A stretch of 64,000 nucleotides of DNA from Streblospio benedicti (taxonomy: Eukaryota > Annelida > Polychaeta > Spionida > Spionidae). How positions within the stretch are numbered: position 1 is the first letter of the stretch; each line of letters starts with the position of its first letter. Location of the stretch: NCBI GenBank assembly GCA_019095985.1, contig CM032669.1, positions 38,967,130 to 39,031,129 on the forward strand. The letters run 5' to 3'. The notes beneath the pieces are model-generated. The model saw nothing but the letters and a program-made list of their open reading frames with translations, was not told the DNA's origin and made no database searches. Shown here piece by piece: positions 22,801-35,300 of this stretch. A program made the position numbers and the translations under genes.

Positions 22801-25800
22801 GTGGGTTGATACTTCAACCCACCACAATTATGCCAATACATTTCTATGTGTGTGTGAACTTTGAAAAAAGGAAAAAAAATCAGTGAAACATGATCTATAG
22901 TGGGTTGAACATCCAACCCACTGTATATAATGTTAAATAGCATTACATTATTTCATTTAGTGGGTGCACTAGTTCAACCCACCAGAATTACACTATGAAA
23001 TATCTGTGCGCGAAAGTTGTAAAAAGGTGCATGTTTAGTTGGTAAAGTTGATTTTTGTGAATGCAATGTCTGGACAAATCAACTTCACCAACTAAACATG
23101 CACCTTTTTACATCTTTCACGCATGCATATTTAATTAATAGTGTAATTTATGGTGGGGTGAACTGTCAACCCACTGAATGGAATAATGTAATGCTATTTA
23201 ACATTATATACAGTGGGTTGGATATTCAACCCACCATAGATCATGTTTAATACCAATACATTATTTCATTCAGTGGGTTCCACGTTCAAGACCCCACAAC
23301 ATCCAACCCACTGATTTTTTTTCCGTTTTTCAACGTTCACGCACACATAGAAATGTATTAGATGTAGTTTAATTGTGGTGGGTTGAAGTATCAACCCACT
23401 GAATGAAATAATGCATTGCTATTGAAAATGATATACAGTGGGTTGGATGTTCAACCCACTATATATCATGTTTGATAGCAATACATTTCTTCATGTAGTG
23501 GGTTGGATATTCAACCCACCAGAACATCCAACCCACTAACCTTTACTAAGTACCCCATGGTCACCATGCCCCAATCTTATCTATAGCCCCATCAAAATAT
23601 AGCGCCCTCTTAAGAATCTGACCTAACAGGGGATTCCTCCCCAGTGGAAAATTAATTATTGTATTGGACCAGGTCAGTTTCCTATATATACTCCTGTTGT
23701 AACCCACCACAACAAAGAATGCATTACTATCAAACATGATATGTGGTGGGCTACAACATGAGTATAATATATATTGGATTGGGTTAGTCACTTATATATA
23801 CTCCTGTTGTAACCCACCACAACAAAGAATGCATTACTATTAAACATGATATGTGGTGGGCTACAACATGAGTATATATACTCCTCTTCCAACCCACTGT
23901 ATATAACAGTCAATAGTAATGTATTCTTTGTTGTGGTGGGTTACAGTGATGTTTATTTATGTATAAATAGTATTTACAATTTAGTCGTTTTGTTTTCTCT
24001 GTATATTACTCATGTTCACACACACATAGAAATGTATTAGCGTAATTGTGGTGGGTTGAAGTATCAGCCCACTCAATGAAATAATGCATTGCTATTGAAA
24101 ATGATATACAGTGGGTTGGATGTTCAACCCACTATATATCATGTTTGATAGCAATACATTTCTTCATGTAGTGGGTTGGATATTCAACCCACCAGAACAT
24201 CCAACCCACTAACCTTTACTAAGTACCCCATGGTCACCATGCCCCAATCTTATCTATAGCCCCATCAAAATATAGCGCCCTCTTAAGAATCTGACCTAAC
24301 AGGGGATTCCTCCCCAGTGGAAAATTAATTATTGTATTGGACCAGGTCAGTTTCCTATATATACTCCTGTTGTAACCCACCACAACAAAGAATGCATTAC
24401 TATCAAACATGATATGTGGTGGGCTACAACATGAGTATAATATATATTGGATTGGGTTAGTCACTTATATATACTCCTGTTGTAACCCACCACAACAAAG
24501 AATGCATTACTATTAAACATGATATGTGGTGGGCTACAACATGATATATATATACTCCTCTCTTCCAACCCACTGTATATAACAGTCAATAGTAATGCAT
24601 TCTTTGTTGTGGTGGGTTACAACAGGAGTATATATAAGACAGTAAGCATGTTTTATTTGGGAAAAGTGAATAATACTTGTACATGTACAATACATTATGA
24701 ATGGAGGAACACATTCCCTTGAATTTCAGATTATATATTTTTCGGGACAACGGATCGTGTAATATATTATAGGAACTTACTGCGCGACTCGCGGATTGAT
24801 TTACCCTACAGTCACGTAGAGAATGGTAGTTCCAGATGCTTCAGAAGACTGTTTGTCATTTCGGAGTGGTTTGCAGGGGATCTGGCCTCAAAATTGGAGT
24901 TATCTGGCTAGTTGGGTATTTCCTGGAGAGAATGGCGCACTTCTGGTCGGTTTTTACCTAAAACCCTATCACGAGAAGTGTTTTGTGTCTGCTAATCCGG
25001 ACTGATCCATTTCACATCAAAATGACAAATCTGGCGTCCTTTGGAGCGTATTGGAATTGCCATATACAAGGTATAATGGTGGTGATGATCGGGCGGGTGG
25101 GTATCATTGCTAACTGTCATTGATGGTAGCACGAACACATGTATTCGTTGGATTATATTTCAGTATATGCAACTGATCAAGAGGATATGTATTTAAGATT
25201 CATATATCGACATCATGGTAGGAACATACTACTACTTGATATAATGGAAGAATGTTGATCATTGTAAGGGCGGACTCAAGAATGATTAGTTGAACGATCC
25301 GAGGAACGATCTCAATAACCTCCTCCTACCCCCCCCCAAATAAAACATATATCCCGTATACTTAAAACTGGCTACCCACCGTTGATACAGTCATCCAGGA
25401 GTATTGCAATGTCCATTGGGGCAATACTGTGTCCTGCTAATTCCCAATCTAGTAACCACACTATGTGAAAAAATATGCAGAAATCATAATATGCGTAGAT
25501 TTGTCTTAATGTTTGTCTTAATATTAATATCATGTGTTGAAAGCAACCCCTGTGCATACATTTTGGGTCACATATTTGACAATTTCATGCAAGTATTGAC
25601 AAATTAACATATTATTAGGTAGTAAAATTTTCTTTGCTTTAATTCACATCATCCTTTAGTAACATGATGACGGAGCAATATCAAAAATATATGTCGTTTA
25701 TGACATTATATTTTGCGTACAAGTTCAAGCTTCATTATTATTTTTGGGTCTGATATCTTCGGCGGTGGCACTATATTCCTAGCTATTGATTTCATACCCC

Positions 25801-28541
25801 CGGTGGCACACGCGTACCATCTTTTGGGGTAAGACCCCACCCCATTCCGCAAGCAATCTACCTACCATCCTTCTCATCGTATACAATGTTGGAATACCAG
25901 CAGTCCTGGTGACAGAATACAAGGGGGTGTCGGGCGAAGGCACTGTTCCATAGACTCTGCATAAAGTGGACCTCAGCTTTGAGATTTTCAACGCTTTCAA
26001 AATTTTTGCTGATCCTATAAGTTTTTGAATCCCAGTCATTGAATCATGCGAGAAATTTATATTAGCACGCCGTTGCAGGAGAAAATACAAAAATACGTGT
26101 AGAAAATTTGTCGGTAATTAAACAACTTGACATTATTGGATTTCTGCTATAAAGATGTAAATAGTCAATATATCTTGTATATTACGTGACACTGAAGTAG
26201 CATCAATTACCAATCAATTTTGCCACTGTGGTAAAATGAAATACACCAGCTTCTGGTAAATGCCTACGAAGCTTTATTTCAAACGAATTAACATCAACAA
26301 TTGCAATCAAAAACGTTCAATAACGACAGATAATGGTGAAATTCGATGCCCCCCCCCCCCACCACACACACACACACTGGCCGTGAACACACCGAGACTT
26401 GGGTGACAAGTCATGAGAAATAGAAATGTTAATTTTTGACACATAAAAATTTTCAAAGTCATCTATGGCATGGCAGAGATGTGGAAACGACCGGGTCACG
26501 TGTAAAATTAGCCAGACATTCTCACAAGGTCACGACTTGGTCTCGAGAATGTCAATACAAGGTCCATACATGGTCCCGAACATGGCGACTAGGTTAAGGC
26601 TTGGTTAATACCAAGCAGACTAGGTCACGAGCACGTCTCAACAAACTATCTTATTTCACAAAAAATGAGTCAGGAACCTCGTCGTGATCCGGTCTTTAGC
26701 AGGAAAGGAACGGAGACAAGCTCCCGACAAGGTCAACAGCACCAAGACTAGGTTAACACTAGCCCCAGACATGGTCCAGATAGTGTTCTGACCTCAAGGT
26801 CTGACCTGGTTTTGAAAAGGTTAGAACATGGGCCCGATATCGTCCCAAGAAAAGTATTGATTTCTTGGTCTTGGTCGAAACAGTCACGACAAAAGCGTTA
26901 TAAGAGGTACACCGCCATTTTTTGCTATGGCAAAAATCGCGGATTCATGGTGCCATCTGACAAGAGAGGGACCGGACTAGCTCTCGACTAACAAGACTAG
27001 AAAACAATAAGGTCAAGAGATGATCTCAAGATGGTCTCGAGAAGGTATAGTGACAATGCACATTTGACAAGTTGTAACCTTGTTTTGACGTGATTATGAC
27101 CAGTGGAATATGGGGTGGGGTGGGATGATGATGCTGGGGTAACTTATAATGAAGTATAAATAAGTACATAATGAAGTATAAACTAAAAGTAAAGATACAT
27201 ACCATTTTGAAATATTGATATCTTCAAATATTTTGGGCAAGTCGTGTACCGTTTCAACCATTTTATATTTGGTAGTTTCATAGATTATAGGTCGAGTAAC
27301 GTTATCAATGGGTGCTTTGACACTATGAACTTCAAACAGCTTCTGAATAATTAGCCTGTGAAAAATAATACAAATGTAACCCATACAAACACGAGCTCAT
27401 AAGTGTGAACTTTTTTTCTTCTAATTGGATGTCGATTATTCAGATAGCAGCATTTATAACCGGACACCTTAAAATCACTGAGAGTTATGCAAACTTGCAC
27501 TGCTTATTTTGGAATTCTTACTTTTAGGGTATTAAAAAAGAGATAAAAAAGAGACAGACCCATGATCTTCGAGATAGGAAGGAGATGTCGTGATATTATG
27601 ACACCTATAATAAATGTGGCTAACGTAAACCTCATGGACGACTGGGTCTTATACAATTTCAAATTGGGCAAAAAGATGTAGGCATACATGTGAAAATTGA
27701 ACTTCTCAAGCATGGGTCGGGGCTGTGGCAGCGTACAGCCTCGAATACTTGAAGCTAATAATATGTACATCTACATGCATGAGCACCAAGATTGAAAAGG
27801 GGGGTCCCGTCACTATTATTAGAATATGACGATAGATGGGGATATTGGGGATGAGTTATGGTGACAATAAAACATTGAATTAGAAACTAGTATATTTGAT
27901 ATCACCTCCGTATAACAGGATTATAATAATCTTTTTGAGATAAAACTCGACCATCAACATAGGCATACACCAATCCATTTGAAAACCTGCAATAAAAGTT
28001 TATTTTGAAGTGTCTTTTATGATTAGATAGTTTTACAAATAAAATAAACTTTGAAGTCAAAGGCTTTTATACCTGCAATAAAGTGCCTTGATCAAACCTT
28101 TTCCCGCCATTAGAGACATGATAGAGAATTCATAATTTCTGTTCACGAAAAACACTCTTTCTCTGTCTTCGTTGACTCTCACAACAAGCTTGTCATTTTC
28201 ATTCGTAGACGTAGACACCAATAGAACTTTATTAATAAATCCACCAGAGAGATTCTAAGAAACACAATGCAAACATATAATACGTGATACAAACATTTAC
28301 AACCCGCAAATAGAAATAACTTTTCAAAAACAAGCTTCTACTGATAGGATATCATGTTCGTCATATCTAAGTGCAAAGTGACAGTGCCACTGCAGCCGTT
28401 AATTATTACTTGGACGATTATGTTGTCTGGATTCCACGATGGGCGAATGTTCCTGATCAAATCCACCACTTCTTTTTTCTGCCTATCTTCCCATGGTCCA
28501 CCATCAAGTTTAATATCCAATACCAAGGCAGAATTCTCCAT
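19825..28541 (-). CDS. Divergent choline/ethanolamine kinase-like protein
   Basis: Exons (minus): 28410-28541 (ATG at 28541), 28073-28254, 27906-27986, 27203-27355, 25380-25460, 20625-20746, 20335-20420 and 19825-20065 (terminal, stop 19825-19827, least certain). Phases agree at every junction except the missing part between 27203 and 25460. Evidence: IRPSWNPDNIIVQNLSGGFI mirrors 'LRP.W.P......GITNK'; LYCRFSNGLVYAYVDGRVLS mirrors 'LYC.F.NG..YEFI.G..L'; WLLDWELAGHSIAPMDIAIL mirrors 'IDYE.....YDIGNHF'; FALGNLTWSLY mirrors 'FALASHFFWGLW'. The family phosphorylates ethanolamine or choline with ATP in the Kennedy pathway. The exon with the catalytic H-N-D loop was not found, so activity is uncertain. 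A 4.6 kb intron holds a 3.1 kb palindrome. Confidence 0.72.
20876..21200. mobile_element. Partial copy of the GTAAATTGTGACC repeat family
   Basis: CATAAAATGTAACCAACGTA then AATTGTGACCGGTTATAATT at 20876-20925, and the rc-related block CTTTGACGAGGCGTGGATC near 21159-21178, match the larger element in the chitin-synthase intron at 42243-42990 (GATCCACGCCTCGTCAAAG). Lies in the large intron of the kinase-like gene. Confidence 0.5.
21308..21500 (+). mobile_element. tRNA-derived SINE
   Basis: A tRNA-like head has an A-box-like GTGGCCGAATGGTAAGGGAG (about 21322-21341) and a B box GGGTTCGATTCCCGG (about 21365-21379), followed by an unrelated body to about 21500. Spacing between the boxes fits a pol III tRNA-type promoter. 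The acceptor stem does not close like a functional tRNA, so I call it a SINE. Confidence 0.6.
21560..24643. repeat. 3.1 kb giant palindrome with tandem-duplicated arms
   Basis: ACTGTCTTATATATACTCCT at 21560 is the inverse of AGGAGTATATATAAGACAGT at the right end. Arms of ~1.5 kb run inward to a hairpin at 23027-23103 (arms GTGCATGTTTAGTTGGTAAA / CCAACTAAACATGCAC). Each arm carries a ~673 bp direct duplication: the same 76-codon spurious ORF appears at 21736, 22409, 23561 and 24234. Both scales are built from many short inverted pairs such as GTGGGTTG/CAACCCAC. The arms differ by scattered substitutions and small indels, which argues against a simple assembly fold-back. It lies wholly in one intron of the kinase-like gene. 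No protein-coding signal. Confidence 0.9.
24900..25070. repeat. Interspersed repeat related to 17780-17930
   Basis: GAGAATGGCGCACTTCTGGT at 24929 is the inverse of a segment near 17789, while CTGGCGTCCTTTGGAGCGTA at 25032 is a direct match of one near 17888. This suggests two copies of a small repeat with an internal rearrangement. Confidence 0.35.
26500..27080. repeat. Degenerate GGTC-rich repeat in a kinase-like gene intron
   Basis: Many imperfect short units built on 'AAGGTC(A/C)' and 'CTAGGTTAA', such as CTCGAGAATGTCAATACAAG then GTCCATACATGGTCCCGAAC. No fixed period seen and no exon found here. Confidence 0.35.
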
Positions 28542-29589
28542 TATATGTGAGTGATATTAATCCACAAACGTATTATCCGGGACTGAACACCATACTGCTT
28601 CATGCATGGGCATGTTTGGTACACAGCAGTCTGCACGATAAAATTTTGATTAACAACGTATTATCAGATTAAGCATGAGGCCATTTACATCCACATGACT
28701 TGTGTAGTAACATGCCCATATTCACATACAGTATTGCTTACTATAATACACCTGATACCCGAATACAGTGTATTACCATTTTTAATACTAGGCAGGAGAG
28801 GGAGAGCCAACCCATATAGGTTTTTACTTTGAGTAACAGAAAGTGGATATTTATATCCGACTGGATCAGTTTGTTATATTTTAAAATAGCGATCATCCTT
28901 AATTGTACATGGGAAGGGGGGCGCTCATTTCGTGAGGGACGCGCTCAATCTTCTTTATTCACAGGGAGGGAGCTCAATTTTAATTCAAATAGAGAGGGAA
29001 GGCACCAAAATTCTCAAATTGGAAAGGTAATATTTTACGCACTTTTGTCTCGAATTGATGTATTCCTGCAATATGCTCAGTTTGCTTAAATTCACATGGG
29101 GAGGGTATTCTATTTCAATGTAGAGAGTTAGGGAGGGCGTTCAATTATTTTATCTGTCAATACCAAATGATCACCCGCCCTGTACAATCAATGATCGTCG
29201 CTCCCTAATGGGCCACGCCCACATTGTTGCATTATGATTTTTGACACAAAATATGTTTTTATCAGGGAACATTGTCCAGGTGTCCTTTGAAAATATGTCC
29301 GGCGAACTCCTCTTAAAGCTATAACTAGCTAGACACCATCTGACTACATGAAATTGTTCATGGTACAGGGTAGTTGGCTTTTTATTGGTGAGATCGTTCA
29401 TGGTACAGGGTAGTTGGCTTTTCATTGGTGATCTTTTAACAAAAATTGCAGACGATGTCAGGCATATTGAAGTCATTTTGCGTCATAAACACATCAAAGG
29501 CGTCATAAGGGTTCAAATACTAATCTATCAATGCACCTAATAGTAAAGGATTACGCCGCTTCGCTACTAGGGTTATATGCCCATTAGAA

Positions 29590-29765
29590 ACTTCAATGAG
29601 AACCACCTCTATAAAGACAATACCTCTATAATTATATACTTTTTTTAGAATCCCAAGCCTTCATAAAAAGACTGTTGCAAACCTGCATAAAGAGACCACT
29701 TCTCTATTAAGATGAATTGAGGTCAACCACAAAGTGGTTTTAATAGAGAGGTTCTACTGCAGTGT
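29590..29765. repeat. AGAGGTTCTACTG-type interspersed repeat, copy 1
   Basis: Contains AACCACCTCTATAAAGACAA, then AAGAGACCACTTCTCTATTA, and ends TTTTAATAGAGAGGTTCTAC. A relative sits at about 57120-57300. Non-coding. Confidence 0.45.
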
Positions 29766-30759
29766 GTAAGTTTCTAAATTGTGTTGATATTTGTGGTATG
29801 ACTATGTGTATTGTGTAAGCAGAAGAAATAGTGCAGGCTCATTTGTAAGCAGCATGTGATTTTGTGTTTTGGGATTCGTATGGTTGTGGTGCTGTCAGGA
29901 TGTTGGCAGGTGCTATCAGGACAGTGTTTGGTACAGTCAGAATAGGGTGTGGGGATCGTTAGGATAGTGATGGGTGCTGTCAGGAAGAGGGGTACAGGAC
30001 AGGGGTGTTGTGGTTAGTGCTGTAAGGAGTATGAAACATAGTTAACCATACTGCCCTGTTCTTGTGCAGTACCACACGTGTGTGTAAAAGGTTGTTGTCT
30101 TTGCATACACGTAGTTACTGTTCCATTGGGCTTGTGTGAGGCAGACATTTATTACTTTGGTCCTGTACAATGTTTGCATTTGCATTTTGGCGATTTCGGA
30201 CGTGTTTTTTTTTATTTCTTTAGTTGCTGTGTATATGGACGTCACCTTACTTCTAGAATTAAAGTATATGATGGAAATGTGCACACCAAGAACACAACAA
30301 CATGTATTTACATTTTAAGTATGACATTGATAACTTTATTCACATATTTTATCTTATAACACTAACGGGAAAGACTATATACAATGTATTACTATACGCC
30401 ACAACGTCTGTGCCTCTTCGTGTTGAGTTCTTATCAGTGCATTAATTACATGCATATTATGTTTGCAGTATTAAAGTCCGAGAGAGAGAGAGAGTGGTGA
30501 TAACATAGGATTCCGTTTCCAGACAACGTTGATAAGACGATGGAAACTTTCATGACCAGCTTCACGAGAAATGACGCTTGGAACGGAACCACTCGTTACG
30601 CTGCAATGAAAAGTAACACGGAATCAGGTGATCATATACTCGTGATAAATAAACAGCTCAAATGAATCGAAATCTCATGTAACTTAACATTGGCATGTAC
30701 TCCCATCCATCTTGACCTTTGACAGCGTTGCAAGCAAAACATCAGAACGGGTAATAAAG

Positions 30760-31110
30760 ATGATTAAATCATAAAAGTATTTGAAAACGTCTTCTGATAT
30801 GTCAGAAACCTCAGCGATGAACATGAATGTTGACCAAAAAAACATGCCTGTAGCCCTTTTCACGGGTAATCAACAAAGATGATTACTGATTTTTTTTAAT
30901 CATATTGCAGTGTTTATACACTGGCTTGTACCTAATTTTACAATCAAAGTATTTACAGGAAAACGTCTTCTGATATGTAACACATAAACCTCAACCGATG
31001 AACATGAATGTGTGACCAAAATGATTGAACCTTATGCCTGTAGCCCTTTTCACAAGTTTGAACCGTAATCAACATTAAGATGTTCATGAGTACTGATTTT
31101 TCAATAATGG
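30760..31110. repeat. Tandem duplication of ~180 bp
   Basis: Both units carry AAAACGTCTTCTGATATGT, GATGAACATGAATGT and TGCCTGTAGCCCTTTTCAC. Units lie at about 30760-30890 and 30940-31110. No coding capacity. Confidence 0.6.
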
Positions 31111-31929
31111 TAGAGTGACATTCTAAACACTGGTTTTGACCAGGGGGGCGCTTTTCATGGGTTAAGGTGTATTAAAACTAGTGCAGCAAATGGCCAACAT
31201 TTGACCTGCATTTGGTTTCTGAAAATCACACTTAAATTGACAAAGGGCCAGAATTGGACACATATGATGGTCACTAGTTATGGAACATAGTATCAAATGT
31301 GAAGGTCATGTTTCAAAATATATTGAAATATTGACGAAAATGAAAAACATTGCCCCCTGGAAACCATACTTAAACTAGTAAAATGCCAAAATTGGTCACA
31401 TGTCATGGTCACCATGCATGTAAGCATTGTACCAAGTTTGAATATTTTCGTTCAAGCTGTATCAAAGCTATAGCAGAAAATGTAGAAAATGACCCCCAAA
31501 ATGGCCCTATGAAAACGAACAATTGGCAAAGTGCCCGAACACAAATCAAAATACTTTGGTGTTGCATCATACCTCAATTTTCAGTGATAAATATAAAGTT
31601 TGAACGATATTGGTTCACCAGTAAATGCTGTAGCTTGTACACAGACATATATACAATTATACATACAAACGAAACAAACACAAGGCTTTCATTTCCGTGA
31701 AAGCGATGCAATTAGGTCTTTAGAATGTGCATCTCACCACAAAGTCCGTTCCTGCAGACAAGGCCGGGTTGACAAAAGGTGCATTGTGCGCCCGAGATGA
31801 ACGGTTGGTGCGGGTGGGTCGGCCATATCTTCCAGTTGGGCCTAGAAAAGGCAACAAATGTCTTCTGTTCGCCATTTGCCTCACTAGTGACGGCTTTCTA
31901 ATGTCTTTTCCCAGTTTGCTCGTGGATAC

Positions 31930-32227
31930 AATTATATTCTTCTCTCTCTCTTTTTTATGGCAAGCAAGCTCTTACCACTATTTTGACATAGCTGAAGACA
32001 GGTTTTTCAACCCTAAGCTTCCATTTGACAATGTCAAGTGGACCTGACGGGACTCGAACTGACGACCCCAAGGTTGTGAGACCAGAACTCGTGAGTTGAG
32101 TCCCGTTAGGGCCTCTTGACATAGTCAAATAGAAGCTTAGGGCTGAAAACCCTGTCTTCAGCTATGTCAGAATGTATAGTGGTGGGAGCTTGCTTGGCAT
32201 GAAAAAGAGAGAGAGAAGAATATAATT
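31930..32227. mobile_element. Palindromic MITE with tRNA-like core, copy 2 (most complete)
   Basis: The arms run from about 31930 (AATTATATTCTTCTCTCTCT) and end near 32227 with its inverse. They contain CAAGCAAGCT, CATAGCTGAAGACAGG and AACCCTAAGCTTCCATTTGA. The central ~75 bp reads, on the minus strand, as a tRNA-like piece with B box (CAGTTCGAGTCCCGTC). Copies at 9638-9955 and 44791-45126 share arms and core. A foldback element carrying a tRNA-like promoter is unusual. Confidence 0.65.
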
Positions 32228-32366
32228 GACGACTTACTATTATCCGACATTCAGTTAATTGCCATTAGTACTGGGTGAGGCGGTTTACATATAGGTCAAG
32301 TAGGATACAAGCAACAAATAGATTGCTTCAATATATCTATATTTTTGGAAGAGACAAGACACTTAC

Positions 32367-35300
32367 CAAACAGCATAATCACATACTAAATTCCAGAATT
32401 TTCTCTGCTCTCCATTGTTAGTTCTGTCGCACCATTTCAATGAGCAGCCGAGATTTCTTGCATAAGCTGTTGTCATCTATACAGTTAAAAGATAGGTCAA
32501 AATAAATTTGGGTTTTGAAAGCATAAAGTCACAAAACAATCCACTAAAATCCCACATTACCATGAATAAGCCTTTCAAAAGAACTCAGTAGCTTAGTAGG
32601 CAAAGCAGCAAACCGTAAGGGTCATTATCCGTAAACGCTAGCGGCAGCGGCAAGAAATTGCCGCCGAACCATTTAGTGATATTTCAATGGGGTATTACTT
32701 ATGCATGCGGCAACGGCTGCGGTGCGGAGGCGGCACCGCCAGCCGATAGGCGGCTAGTTTGATGAACCGCTTCTGGTAGTGATTCTGCGGTGAGCCGCCT
32801 GCCTGCCGCCAGGCGGAGGCGGTACTGCCTGAATCACTTTACATTGTTTTAAATGGGACATAATTCATTCGAGTGCGGTTTAAAGATATTCCTGTATTCT
32901 ATTTTATTCTTTGGCGATGTATCAAATGAATGTATGACATATGAACAGCGGTAGCGGCAGCCGCTTAACTTGGCACTGCCGCTGCCTCTCAAATATGGAT
33001 AATGGTGCTAAGAACGCTTGTGCATGTAAATCAGTGTGCACAAAAATCATCAAAATACGCAGAAAATTGAAATAAATTACACAAATTATTGTCATTGGTA
33101 ATACCCCAATAAGCTGTTATCTACTCACAGCCAGGTAGTGTCCGCAAACTTTGCCAGAAGCACACGAGTCCTTGTCGTAGTTGTAATCTACCTTTTCATC
33201 GTACCACCATGTGATCATGTTCAAAACCTGCAATCATCGTATCATAAACGTGTACCAATTTTGCATGTTGGGGTGAAGTGGGAGACACGTTGGTCTGAGG
33301 ATTCCTCACCATTTAAGTTCAGTCAAAATGACCCATGCACAATTACCCGTTTTATCTAGCGGTATTCTTCAATTCCTAATTGCGCAGAAAAGTTGCGCAC
33401 TCGTCTTTTTTTTTATTTACTTTTGAGACACAAAAGTCCATGGGTACTTCCGGTATATGTTATAAGCCCATTTAAAATCGCATTTAATGACATATCATTC
33501 AAAGTGTGTATTCTACACAACATTGATGGCTGTTACACTGATAGACGTTGGAAAATTAAGTAAATACATCTATTTGAAGCGTGCATTCTTCAATATAGTG
33601 AAGTTGTCAACTTTTTTTTCACTGGCTGTCTGCAAATTTGACCAAGACCGGCTTTTGCTCATAACTTCGTCAATTCTTATGCTAACTAAAATCCGATTAC
33701 ATATTCATAATCCTCATTAAAAATACTATTAGGAATGCTATTTGAGGCATGCATTCTTGATAATAGTGAAGTTCAAACGTTTGTATCATTCACAACCTAC
33801 ACAGGTCGTCTGCATTTTTTTCATGAAGACTGGTATTCTGCCCATATCTTCGTCAATTTCAATGCTAACTAAAATCCGATTACAGATTCATAATCCTCAC
33901 TCAAAATTCTATTGGAAAAGTACTTTACATGAATGACATAGGATAAGTGATAGCTGAAAATTACCTCAGAATATTTAAAGTCGTGTTAGTTTACAATGAC
34001 GCGAGCGACCGGAAGTAGTCAATGGACTGTTTGGTATGGATTAATTCTACTGCGCAACACGTCCCGCGCAACTGGGAATTGAAGAATGGGAATACTTTCA
34101 ATAAAAATATGCATGTTTAACATCACCGGTATAATAAGCGAGCATTCCGTATGCTAGAAAACATACACATTGGAGAAAAGCCACTATGTCAATTATGTAT
34201 GTACAAGAATAGCATAGCCTACATATGTTGGAACAGTGTGAAAGTGAAACAAAACACTGGTTTATGATGGGTGACATATCCGCTTAATGGCAATCAATTA
34301 CAACTCATCTAGCAGTACCATCCTTGTATTGTTTCCGGCATCTTAATCACACATGATCAACATCAACTGAGACCGACTGCACAGTGTGAGGCGCTGTTAT
34401 GAGGTCAAAGGAAGTACCCTCCGTGTGACCGCAGGCCCTTAAGCAAACTCATGTTTGAACAAATTTGCTTACTTACATTCACCATTACACTTTAACACTT
34501 TAGGAACCTGTCTGCGGGAGCGTTGCCAGGAAAAAAGTTACCTCGTCGTCGGTGAGCGGACCCTGTTTGTAGTAGCGAGCGACGTTCTGGCCATAGTCTG
34601 GCTCCATGTTGCCGTGCGGGTTCTCGCCCCAGTCTGGGACGGCGCACAGGTCCGCCTGGTCCCGGGCAGCCAGCTGGGCATCCTTACTCCAGTTCTTAAA
34701 TAAGGTGCACCGCAATCAATTTGAATGTCTAGTTGAATTTGATATATATGAATATTTTTGGTTGGGTATAGTTCACTATAAATATTACTATGACTTTATT
34801 TCATATAAAACATACAGTAGTAAAATAAAATACATAGTAAAATAATAGATATGTACACTAGCTGTATACATAAATATCAATTTACAAGTTGGTTTTTTAG
34901 GACGAGCAAAAAATTGATTTTATAAATTACATACTTGTGCATTGTATTGTGACACACCGTGACAGGATTTGATCATTACAAAGATATGTGTACTTTAAAA
35001 GGCTGTATTTATAATGATGTTTAAAATGTTACTAGTTCATTCATGTTAGATGCGCTTTCCTGGCTTCTGAGGGCGTTGTGATAGTCTAGCATTTTTCTCT
35101 CCAGATCTGTGCAGTGGTAGCAGTAACCCTCTAGGGGTCTGTGGTCTTGTGGTGGTGTATTACCTGTAAAGAAAACAATACTTATATGGTATATATACTA
35201 ACTACTAACTACTATACTCTCTACGGCTATCAAATGCTATCATATTCCGATAACGTTACAAAATGTTTATGAGTACATATTTTTTACAGAAATCTGACCA

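Larger units (their letters stand above)
28542..32366. other. Region between the two minus-strand genes; repeats, no confirmed exon
   Basis: Holds the 5' side of the kinase-like gene and probably unseen 3' exons of the CAP gene. Repeats include a 44 bp tandem pair (29345-29430, TTCATGGTACAGGGTAGTTG), the AGAGGTTCTACTG-type repeat (29590-29765), a ~180 bp tandem duplication (30760-30890 and 30940-31110) and the palindromic element 31930-32227. A splice-bounded plus-strand open segment at 30523-30612 is noted under findings. Confidence 0.45.

Noticed and set aside
21736-24464. Identical 76-codon ORFs at four positions
   Set aside because: They are the same repeat unit read from both arms of the palindrome. 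The repetition comes from DNA structure, and no coding constraint is visible.
25779-26090. Minus-strand ORF with NFSHDSMTG, also considered as the catalytic-loop exon
   Set aside because: The motif lacks the H-N-D spacing and the downstream asparagine, and splice phases do not fit neighbouring exons.
26317-26499. Minus-strand ORF with ISHDLSPKS, considered as the kinase catalytic-loop exon
   Set aside because: No acceptor with the needed phase, the loop asparagine is missing, and the frame runs into a CA microsatellite.
30560-30620. Minus-strand reading as the next CAP-gene exon
   Set aside because: Phase fits, but the sequence (VTSGSVPSVISREAG) does not resemble the CAP C-terminal part, and no donor follows.
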